Shown here: positions 1 through 5,623 of the stretch, in pieces
Layout: every line of letters begins with the position of its first letter
How positions within the stretch are numbered: the first letter of the stretch is position 1
Source of the DNA: Pseudomonadota bacterium
Lineage (GTDB): Bacteria > BMS3Abin14
Direction: 5' to 3'
NCBI GenBank assembly: GCA_030636965.1
Contig: DAOVVW010000088.1
Location: forward strand, 1 to 5,670
Length of the DNA stretch: 5,670 bases
Position numbers and translations under genes: made by a program
The notes under the pieces: model-generated
Seen by the model: only the letters and a program-made list of their open reading frames with translations
The model's database searches: none
Told to the model about the DNA's origin: nothing

Positions 1-27
1 AAGAATAGAGGGTGAGGGAAAAACAGT

Positions 28-519
28 ATGTGGATAAGAGCAGGCGCGCTTACACTGAGTGACCGCGCTTCGGCTGGAGAGTACGAGGACAGAAGCGGCC
101 CCGCGATAATGGAGGAACTTGCCTCTCTTGATATTGAATGGGCAAGGATCGACATACTACCGGACGAAGAGAAACTTATTTCGCAGACCCTGTCCAAATG
201 GGCTGACGTTGACAAACTGGATCTGATATTGACCACCGGCGGCACAGGTCCCGCGCCGAGGGACAGGACCCCCGAGGCGACTATAAGTATTCTCGACTTC
301 GAGATTCCGGGTATTCCGGAGTCAATGAGGGCAGCAGGAAGAGATCATGTTCCCACAGCAGCCCTGGCCCGTGGCGTAGCCGGTGTCAGGGGTGAAACAG
401 TCATCATAAACCTCCCCGGCAGTCCAAAGGCGGTCCGGGAAGGAGTCGATGTCCTCAAACCGCTCCTGATCCATCTCATCCAGAAGGTCAAAGGAGATCC
501 ATCGGAGTGCTGCTCCTAG
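28..519 (+). CDS. mogA: Molybdopterin adenylyltransferase (MogA/MoaB family)
   Basis: This 163-residue protein belongs to the MogA/MoaB fold family, which adenylylates molybdopterin in the cytoplasm before molybdenum insertion. Seen in the sequence: an N-terminal strand followed by LSDRAS (residues 10-15), the hallmark TTGGTGPAPRD at 69-79, TPEAT at 81-85, and NLPGSPKA at 128-135. From memory of E. coli MogA, its two catalytic aspartates (Asp49 in IPDE, Asp82 in RRD) correspond here to Asp46 (LPDE) and Asp79 (PRD), which suggests an active enzyme. The length fits the short bacterial family. The ATG is chosen because GAGGG at 14-18 lies 9 nt upstream and the N-terminus aligns with MogA. tmk follows after 23 nt, so the two are probably co-transcribed. 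MoaB and MogA cannot be separated firmly from sequence alone. No other molybdenum-cofactor gene is in the window. Confidence 0.93.
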   Translation: MWIRAGALTLSDRASAGEYEDRSGPAIMEELASLDIEWARIDILPDEEKLISQTLSKWADVDKLDLILTTGGTGPAPRDRTPEATISILDFEIPGIPESMRAAGRDHVPTAALARGVAGVRGETVIINLPGSPKAVREGVDVLKPLLIHLIQKVKGDPSECCS

Positions 520-542
520 AGCAGTGACCGGAAGGCAGACTG

Positions 543-1184
543 GTGAAAGGAATTCTCATTACTTTTGAGGGGATCGAGGGCTCTGGTAAATCTACTCTCA
601 TCACCCTCGTCGCAGATGCCCTGATAAAGAAAGGGCTCGACACTGCCATCACGAGGGAGCCTGGCGGAACGGATCTGGGCGTGTCTTTAAGAAAGATACT
701 CCTCGATCCCGAAGGTGCCGCCATCTCTCCCATGGCCGAGCTTCTCCTGTATGCGGCGGACAGGGCTCAGCACTTGAACGACTTAGTCGAACCCGCTCTT
801 AAAGAGAGAAAAATTGTTCTTTGCGACCGTTTCTCAGATGCCACCGAAGCATACCAGGGATCTGGAAGAGGTCTTTCAATGGATATGGTCAGGGCGGTAG
901 ACGAGTGCGCAAGAGGCGGGCTTTCACCCGACCTCACTGTCCTGCTGGACCTTCCACCCGAAGTTGGGCTTGCGAGGGCTCGGAAGCGCAATTTGAACGG
1001 ATACACCTCAGATGAAACCAGATTCGACGACGAAGAACTCGCCTTCCACGAGCGGGTGAGAGAAGGTTACCTTGCGATTTCGGGACGGGAACCGGAACGG
1101 TTCCTGATTCTCGACGGTATGGCATCTCCGAAAGACCTCGCGAGGCGTGTAATTGAGGAGATCGAATCCCGGTTCGGCAGGTGA
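543..1184 (+). CDS. tmk: Thymidylate kinase
   Basis: Thymidylate kinase (dTMP kinase) phosphorylates dTMP to dTDP with ATP in the dTTP synthesis pathway. The 213-residue length is normal for bacterial enzymes. Seen: P-loop GIEGSGKS at residues 10-17, TREPGGT at 37-43 (dTMP-binding segment), the DRFSDA motif at 95-100, YQG at 104-106, the strand LTVLLDLPPE at 131-140, and an arginine-rich lid region around 145-165. The P-loop has no arginine while the lid does, which matches the bacterial (E. coli-like) arrangement rather than the eukaryotic one. The start is GTG at 543, supported by GGAAGG at 530-535 with a 7-nt spacer and by the P-loop beginning at the expected distance. The gene lies 23 nt after mogA. 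In related clusters holB follows tmk closely; here a repeat-filled gap of 328 nt separates them. Confidence 0.97.
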   Translation: MKGILITFEGIEGSGKSTLITLVADALIKKGLDTAITREPGGTDLGVSLRKILLDPEGAAISPMAELLLYAADRAQHLNDLVEPALKERKIVLCDRFSDATEAYQGSGRGLSMDMVRAVDECARGGLSPDLTVLLDLPPEVGLARARKRNLNGYTSDETRFDDEELAFHERVREGYLAISGREPERFLILDGMASPKDLARRVIEEIESRFGR

Positions 1185-1190
1185 CTTTTG

Positions 1191-1206
1191 TTCACCACAG
1201 AGACAC
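1191..1206. repeat. Dispersed-type short repeat motif (ACCACAGAGACAC)
   Basis: Seven bases after the tmk stop lies TTCACCACAGAGACAC. This closely resembles a short motif (CACCACAGAGACACAGAG) that I recall recurring between genes in many environmental bacterial genomes, often next to other small repeats. Only one partial copy is present here, so its repeat nature rests on recognition rather than on repetition within the window. It directly precedes the inverted-repeat element, suggesting that this gap has collected several repeat sequences. Confidence 0.4.
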
Positions 1207-1216
1207 CTTTCAGTTG

Positions 1217-1498
1217 AGTGCGTAGGGCGTAGTGCTAAGGGCGCGATTAAAAAAACATTGTGAATATCACCTGCGGCGTGATGCGTTCCGCAGGAGCGAC
1301 GCGGCAATCTTATGGGGCGAGATCATGTATCTTAACCAGAGATTCGAAACTAAGGAAAAGGGATTGGCTTTCACCTTGAAACTCAGTTCGTCAGGTACAA
1401 GAAAGACGGAGAACACGGTGTATTTGCATAGGAGCATGTCGGGGTATGGAAGTATTGACATTATATTTTTTCGCACTTCGCCCTACGCCCTACGCACT
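1217..1498. mobile_element. MITE-like element with terminal inverted repeats
   Basis: A 16-bp perfect inverted repeat, AGTGCGTAGGGCGTAG, lies at 1217-1232 with its reverse complement at 1483-1498. The match extends inward to 26 bp with three mismatches (1217-1242 against 1473-1498). With small gaps it reaches roughly 50 nt per arm, because both arms continue into an A-run (1249-1255; 1466-1471 on the other strand) and then a similar TTGTGAATA/ATGTCAATA segment. The arms contain a 7-bp unit, GCGTAGG, repeated in tandem. The interior of about 180 nt encodes no recognisable protein. No clear target-site duplication is visible. The element fills the tmk-holB gap and ends 14 nt before the holB ATG. 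It could be a non-autonomous transposable element, or a dispersed repeat able to fold into one long hairpin in RNA. Confidence 0.6.
1270..1294 (+). repeat. Hairpin inside the MITE-like element
   Basis: CCTGCGG (1270-1276) and CCGCAGG (1288-1294) form a perfect 7-bp stem with an 11-nt loop. The following bases, GGAGCGACGCGGCAATCT (1293-1310), resemble a short intergenic palindromic-repeat type that I recall from environmental bacterial genomes, with a GCAATCT ending. No T-run follows, so it is not an intrinsic terminator. It may be a second repeat nested in the larger element or simply its core. Confidence 0.4.
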
Positions 1499-1512
1499 GA
1501 GATCTAACTAAA

Positions 1513-2514
1513 ATGAGCACACTATTCGACAAAATTCAGGGTCAGGACAGACCACTGAAAATATTAAAAAGAGCCATCGAGAGCAACCGAATCCCCACCG
1601 CCTATCTGTTCACGGGGCCTCCGGGTTGCGGCAGGAAGAAGGCAGCTATTGCTATGGCAGCTTCTCTCAACTGTGAGACGGGCGGACTCGCATGTGAGGT
1701 CTGCAGCTCCTGCAAACAACATACGTCTGGCACTCACCTGGATCTGCACATTACTGAACCGGCTCCTGGAAAAACAGGTATTCTTCTTGACCAGATAAAA
1801 AGCGTCATCGGGAAAGCCATTCTCATGCCCATGCAGGGGAAGTTTTCCGTCTTTGTTGTCGATGGCGCCCACACCATGAATATGGAGGCCGCCAATACCT
1901 TTCTCAAGACACTGGAGGAACCTCCGGCAACATCGCGCTTCATCCTGATCGCGCCTGACAGAGACTCAGTCCTTCCCACAATATCCTCCAGGTGCCAGAC
2001 CCTGTCCTTCTCACCCCTTGGCCGAAATATCGTAAGGAAACTCCTGGAAAGAGAGGGAATCGTTGGAGAGAGGGCAAAACTGCTGTCATCCATGGCAAGG
2101 GGAAGCATGGAGCGGGCTCTTACCTACCAATCCGAGGAAGTACCGGAAAAACTCGCGAATGAATTCGAACCCCTTGCCTCTTTACACAAGTCAGACCACA
2201 AGAAGCTCCTTGATCTTGCTGAACGATGGGGCAGGAACAGGGAAGAGGCGCTGGGAATTCTCGATTTTATGGTCCAGTGGTACAGGGACATGATGATTTT
2301 ATCACTTGAAGGTCCTGAGGATCAGGTAATACATATTTCGCACCTTCCGGAACTGCAGGAAGGAGCAACTGCTCTCAAGGCAGGTTCTCTTTCAGCCATT
2401 CTGGAGGCAATTGAGGATGCCAGAGACGATCTTAATAAAAACACAAATGTTGAACTAACTCTTGACAGGCTGCTGTTAACCATAAGAAGCTACGCACCCG
2501 TACAACCAATATGA
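1513..2514 (+). CDS. holB: DNA polymerase III delta-prime subunit
   Basis: This 333-residue AAA+ clamp-loader subunit (delta-prime) would help load the sliding clamp at replication forks. Seen: N-terminal GQDRPLKIL (10-18); a Walker A region GPPGCGRKK at 35-43 in which the usual lysine position is Arg41; a four-cysteine zinc module at Cys54, Cys61, Cys64 and Cys67; a degenerate Walker B VVDGAH at 115-120 (usual DEAH); LEEPP at 134-138; and the SRC motif at 159-161. The C-terminal NTNVELTLDRLLL pattern is typical of delta-prime and gamma/tau collar domains. The length fits delta-prime and is too short for DnaX. Degenerate ATP sites are known in delta-prime, so this copy probably does not hydrolyse ATP. 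An in-frame TGA at 1498-1500 leaves ATG 1513 as the only good start, yet no clear Shine-Dalgarno sequence precedes it. ricT follows after 86 nt. Confidence 0.92.
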   Translation: MSTLFDKIQGQDRPLKILKRAIESNRIPTAYLFTGPPGCGRKKAAIAMAASLNCETGGLACEVCSSCKQHTSGTHLDLHITEPAPGKTGILLDQIKSVIGKAILMPMQGKFSVFVVDGAHTMNMEAANTFLKTLEEPPATSRFILIAPDRDSVLPTISSRCQTLSFSPLGRNIVRKLLEREGIVGERAKLLSSMARGSMERALTYQSEEVPEKLANEFEPLASLHKSDHKKLLDLAERWGRNREEALGILDFMVQWYRDMMILSLEGPEDQVIHISHLPELQEGATALKAGSLSAILEAIEDARDDLNKNTNVELTLDRLLLTIRSYAPVQPI

Positions 2515-2529
2515 GCGGACTATCCGCTC
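2513..2529 (+). terminator. Small hairpin overlapping the holB stop (weak terminator or attenuator)
   Basis: GAGCGGA (2513-2519) pairs perfectly with TCCGCTC (2523-2529) around a 3-nt CTA loop, and the stem begins inside the holB TGA codon. Only TTTA follows, so the U-tract is very short. It might slow or partly stop transcription before ricT, or protect the 3' end of a processed mRNA. As a full rho-independent terminator it is weak. Confidence 0.4.
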
Positions 2530-2586
2530 TTTATCCATAACTAAAGATGAGTAAAAAGCCATGAATGAACTTTTTACGACCATCTC

Positions 2587-2594
2587 AAAGAGGA
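2587..2594 (+). promoter_or_regulatory. Ribosome-binding site that sets the ricT start
   Basis: AAAGAGGA lies 6 nt before ATG 2601 and is the best Shine-Dalgarno match in the holB-ricT gap. An in-frame ATG at 2565 would add 12 residues, but it has no such site upstream. The annotated start is therefore 2601. Confidence 0.75.
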
Positions 2595-2600
2595 TACAAC

Positions 2601-3449
2601 ATGGAACAGATAACATCCGACACTGAAAAAAAAGAAGAAACTAAAGAAAAAACAGCACGTTCTGTGCTTATACGGATCAGAGGGCAGAACCGGACATTAC
2701 ATTTCGATGCTGGAGAGCACAAGCTGACCCCTGGAGATGAAGTCGTAGTCTCAGGCCCGAAGGGAAAAGCCATTGGTACTGTTATCGAGCCTCCACTTGA
2801 GCTTCCTTGTACGAAATGTGAGCAGCCCAAGGTACTGCGCAAAGCCACGCCGGACGAGATAGAACGCGACGAGGAAAACAGGGAACTGGAGAAAAAAGCC
2901 TTCGATTACTGCCATGAGGTCATCGAGGACTGGGAGATTCCCATGAAACTGGTCAGCGTTGAGTTTCTTCTGGACCGCTCCAACGCGGTGTTTTACTTCA
3001 CCGCTGAAAAGCGAGTTGATTTCAGGGAGCTTGTAAGAAATCTTGCGAAGGAATTTCAACTCAGGATCGAGATGCGCCAGGTAGGCATCCGGGACGAAGC
3101 GAGGCTAATGGGGGGAATCGGGCCGTGCGGAATGACATTTTGCTGCTGTACGTTCCTCAAAGAATTCGCCCCCATCTCGGTGAAGATGGCAAAGGAGCAG
3201 AATGTCATCCTCAACCCGAACAAGATATCGGGTGGATGCGGCAGGCTTCTTTGCTGCCTTAACTACGAATACGATATGTACCAGGAGGTCTCTAAAGACC
3301 TTCCCAAGGTTGGCAAGAAGGTTACCCTCCCGGAGGGGACTGGCAGAGTTCGGGGCTGGGATATCTTCACAAGAACCATCACCGTAGACATCCCGGATCA
3401 GGACCCTCTGGTGATGACAATCGAGGAATTTCAGGAGAAGATGAAGTGA
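2601..3449 (+). CDS. ricT: PSP1-domain protein, RicT/YaaT family
   Basis: This 282-residue protein of the PSP1/RicT (YaaT) family is recognised by GPCGMTFCCCTFL at residues 175-186, the following ISVKMAKEQN and LNPNKISGGCGRLLCCLNYE blocks (192-223), and the upstream ARLMGGIG segment. In Bacillus subtilis RicT joins RicA and RicF in a complex that carries [4Fe-4S] clusters and supports RNase Y-dependent mRNA maturation. A similar role here is inferred, as no partner gene lies in the window. Cysteines visible in the core are 176, 181-183, 213, 218 and 219, with an additional CxxC at 70-73. The first 20 residues are rich in Lys and Glu and probably disordered. The start at 2601 follows a strong RBS. 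The stop overlaps the metG start (GTGA), suggesting translational coupling. Its place beside holB matches the holB-yaaT linkage known in Bacillus. Confidence 0.9.
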   Translation: MEQITSDTEKKEETKEKTARSVLIRIRGQNRTLHFDAGEHKLTPGDEVVVSGPKGKAIGTVIEPPLELPCTKCEQPKVLRKATPDEIERDEENRELEKKAFDYCHEVIEDWEIPMKLVSVEFLLDRSNAVFYFTAEKRVDFRELVRNLAKEFQLRIEMRQVGIRDEARLMGGIGPCGMTFCCCTFLKEFAPISVKMAKEQNVILNPNKISGGCGRLLCCLNYEYDMYQEVSKDLPKVGKKVTLPEGTGRVRGWDIFTRTITVDIPDQDPLVMTIEEFQEKMK

Positions 3450-5413
3450 GCGAAACCTTCTATGTAACGACACCCATTTACTACGTCAACGATGTCCCCC
3501 ATATCGGTCACCTCTATACTACAGTAGCTGCCGATGTGATTTCCCGCTACATGCGTTCAGCAGGGAAAAAAGTAATGTTCCTCACAGGAACCGACGAACA
3601 TGGGCAGAAGGTTGAGCAGGCAGCCATGGAAAGAGGCTTAGCTCCCAAGGATCACTGCGACGAGATGGTGGTTCGTTTCCAGGAGCTCTGGAGACGCTTT
3701 GCCATAAGTAACGACGATTTCATAAGAACCACCGAACCCCGCCACACTGCTATCGTTCAAAAATTCATGGAAATTCTCAAAGAGCATGGAGATATCTACA
3801 CCAGCACATACAGCGGCCTTTATTGCGTACCCGATGAACGGTTCTGGACGGAAAAGGACCTTGTGGACGGAAACTGCCCGGACTGCGGTAGGGAGGTCGT
3901 TCGCATTGACGAGTCCAACTATTTCTTCAGAATGGGCAATTATCACGAATGGCTGAGAAAACACATTGAGGATAATCCAGGGTTCATAAGGCCGAAAACC
4001 CGCCGCAACGAGATCCTGGGATTTCTGAAAAAGCCCCTCGCGGACCTGTGCGTCAGCAGACCCAAGGAAAGGCTTCACTGGGGTGTGGAGATACCTTTCG
4101 ACAGCGATTATGTGACCTACGTGTGGTTCGACGCTCTGATCAATTACGTCACAGCATCCGGTTACGGGGTTGATGATGAAAAATTCAGATCCTTCTGGGA
4201 AAATTCAACACATCTGATCGGCAAGGACATCCTCACTACCCATACAGTCTACTGGCCAACGATGTTAAAGGGTATCGGCCTGCCACCCCCAAAGAGGGTG
4301 TTCGCCCATGGATGGTGGACTGTGGAAGGGCAGAAAATGTCCAAGTCCATCGGCAATGTTGTTGAGCCGAACCTGCTTGCCGATGAGTACGGTCATGATG
4401 CGATCAGGTATTTTCTCCTCAGAGAAGTTCCCTTCGGGCTGGACGGCGATTTCTCCCACTCGGCGCTCATAGGAAGGATCAACTCTGATCTAGCCAACGA
4501 CCTGGGAAACCTTCTGCAGCGATCCCTGGGAATGCTGGACAAGTACAGGGAAGGAGAGATCCCGGAAAAACCCGCTGATGCCGACTTGGGCGATGCCGAA
4601 AAGGCCCTCTCAGAGCACGCGGCCGGTACGGCCTCGGCGATAGCGGGCTATATGGATGACCTGGCCTTCGACCGGGCACTAAAGTCGATCTGGGGGTTTA
4701 TTGGCAACGCCAATAAATATATCGATTCGGCAGCGCCCTGGACTCTCTTCAAGGACAATGCCCAGCAAAAGCTGGATGCTGTTATGTACACTCTTTTCGA
4801 GGCAATCCGCCACACGGCGGTGATGATAAGCCCCTATATGCCTGAAACAGGCCACAAGATGTTCCGCCAGATAGGCATCGTCAAGATGAAGGAACTCCAC
4901 ACCGTAACATCCCTGGATGAATGGGGCGCGCTCCCCGGTGGAACGAAGACTTTCCGTGGACCTGCCCTGTTTCCCAGGATCGAAACGGTGCCAGAGATCG
5001 CGAAGACAGCCAGCGGCACGAGTTCTGAGAATGAAGAAAAGCCGAAGAGTTCGGAGAAGAAGAAAAAGGGGGCAAAAGGAAAGGGAAAGGACAACATGAT
5101 ATCCATTGAAGATTTCGCTAATGTTGAGATGGTAGCAGCCCGTGTTCTGGAAGCCGAGAAGGTACCAAAGTCCAAAAAGCTCATTCGGCTGATCGTAAAT
5201 GCCGGTGAAGAGAGGCAGCTCGTTGCCGGTATAGCGGAAAATTACGAGCCCAAGGACCTGGTGGGCAAGACAATAGCCATCGTTGCCAACCTGAAACCGG
5301 CAAAATTAATGGGTGTTGAATCCAGGGGCATGCTGCTTGCCGCCGAGGACGATTCAGGAATTCACGTGCTTACGTTTGAAAAGGACGTTAAACCAGGCAC
5401 GAGAATCAAATAG
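3446..5413 (+). CDS. metG: Methionyl-tRNA synthetase with C-terminal tRNA-binding domain
   Basis: This 655-residue class I synthetase charges tRNA-Met. Seen: N-terminal TTPIYYVNDVPHIGH with the HIGH motif at residues 19-22; TGTDEHG at 47-53; a zinc-knuckle region at about 127-147 (CVPD, then CPDC); WFDALINY at 227-234; KMSKS at 297-301; and an alpha-helical anticodon-binding region with NANKYIDSAAPW at 421-432. A Lys/Glu/Ser-rich linker (about 521-549) leads to an EMAP/Trbp111-like OB-fold domain at about 552-655, which in homologues mediates dimerisation and tRNA binding. The length matches the two-part MetG type with this fused domain. In the zinc knuckle, Cys127, Cys144 and Cys147 are present, while Asp130 stands where a fourth Cys is often found. 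The start is GTG 3446, with AGGAG at 3433-3437 and an 8-nt spacer inside the end of ricT. No strong terminator follows directly. Confidence 0.97.
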   Translation: MSETFYVTTPIYYVNDVPHIGHLYTTVAADVISRYMRSAGKKVMFLTGTDEHGQKVEQAAMERGLAPKDHCDEMVVRFQELWRRFAISNDDFIRTTEPRHTAIVQKFMEILKEHGDIYTSTYSGLYCVPDERFWTEKDLVDGNCPDCGREVVRIDESNYFFRMGNYHEWLRKHIEDNPGFIRPKTRRNEILGFLKKPLADLCVSRPKERLHWGVEIPFDSDYVTYVWFDALINYVTASGYGVDDEKFRSFWENSTHLIGKDILTTHTVYWPTMLKGIGLPPPKRVFAHGWWTVEGQKMSKSIGNVVEPNLLADEYGHDAIRYFLLREVPFGLDGDFSHSALIGRINSDLANDLGNLLQRSLGMLDKYREGEIPEKPADADLGDAEKALSEHAAGTASAIAGYMDDLAFDRALKSIWGFIGNANKYIDSAAPWTLFKDNAQQKLDAVMYTLFEAIRHTAVMISPYMPETGHKMFRQIGIVKMKELHTVTSLDEWGALPGGTKTFRGPALFPRIETVPEIAKTASGTSSENEEKPKSSEKKKKGAKGKGKDNMISIEDFANVEMVAARVLEAEKVPKSKKLIRLIVNAGEERQLVAGIAENYEPKDLVGKTIAIVANLKPAKLMGVESRGMLLAAEDDSGIHVLTFEKDVKPGTRIK

Positions 5414-5420
5414 AACATCA
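5411..5420 (+). repeat. Direct repeat copy 1 (TAGAACATCA)
   Basis: TAGAACATCA begins with the metG stop codon and recurs exactly at 5614-5623. The two copies bracket 193 nt that include two hairpins. This could be a target-site duplication around an inserted segment, or a chance match. Confidence 0.35.
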
Positions 5421-5533
5421 GGTTTGAGCCCCAGCCTCACGCGTTAGACCACCACTTGAAGATGCTGAGTTTTATAGAGGTCACAGAGTTGGGCTTGGGT
5501 TTCATCTAAAGAGATAAGAGCTTTTAACGCAGT

Positions 5534-5552
5534 GCAGCCACTTACAGGCTGC
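5534..5552 (+). repeat. Hairpin after metG (first of two)
   Basis: GCAGCC (5534-5539) pairs perfectly with GGCTGC (5547-5552) around a 7-nt loop. It lies about 120 nt after the metG stop with no T-run behind it, so it is not a classical intrinsic terminator. It may be part of a structured RNA or repeat. Confidence 0.4.
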
Positions 5553-5561
5553 TCCGCAGGG

Positions 5562-5577
5562 AGGGCTAGTCAGCCCT
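5562..5577 (+). repeat. Hairpin after metG (second of two)
   Basis: AGGGCT (5562-5567) pairs perfectly with AGCCCT (5572-5577) around AGTC, with a possible G-T pair extending it. It starts nine bases after the preceding hairpin. Only two T residues follow, then AGCGCAGG, so terminator function is doubtful. Confidence 0.4.
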
Positions 5578-5613
5578 TAGCGCAGGGGGCCGCAGACTTT
5601 AGGGTTATCGTAT

Positions 5614-5623
5614 TAGAACATCA
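5614..5623 (+). repeat. Direct repeat copy 2 (TAGAACATCA)
   Basis: Second exact copy of the 10-bp sequence that starts at the metG stop codon. The similarity extends to 11 of 12 bases (next two bases GG in copy 1, AG in copy 2). Confidence 0.35.

Noticed and set aside
1008..1307. Minus-strand open frame of 99 codons across the end of tmk and the repeat
   Set aside because: It overlaps tmk antisense and the left repeat arm, and the peptide shows no domain.
1455..1468. TTGACATTATATT, looking like promoter elements for holB
   Set aside because: TTGACA and TATATT are almost adjacent rather than 16-18 bp apart, and no -10 lies at the proper distance. On the minus strand TATAAT lacks a -35 partner.
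1232..1507. Open frame of 91 codons in the tmk-holB gap, plus strand
   Set aside because: It starts and ends inside the inverted-repeat arms. Its C-terminal TSPYALRT is just the translation of the GCGTAGG repeat, there is no RBS, and no family is recognisable.
2565..2600. Longer ricT start at ATG 2565
   Set aside because: The added 12 residues would cover the strong AAAGAGGA site that sits at the right distance from ATG 2601.
2561..2626. 21-codon frame beginning ATGAATGAAC before ricT (and a 5-codon ATG frame at 2547)
   Set aside because: No Shine-Dalgarno sequence, overlap with the ricT start, and no recognisable peptide. A leader-peptide role cannot be supported.
4834..5184. Minus-strand open frame of 116 codons opposite metG
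   Set aside because: It is a shadow of the metG linker, whose Lys/Glu codons read as Phe/Ser on the other strand. The metG frame is fully explained by its domains.
5444..5569. Minus-strand open stretch of 41 codons after metG
   Set aside because: It has no start codon, is short enough to arise by chance, and its peptide matches no family I recognise.
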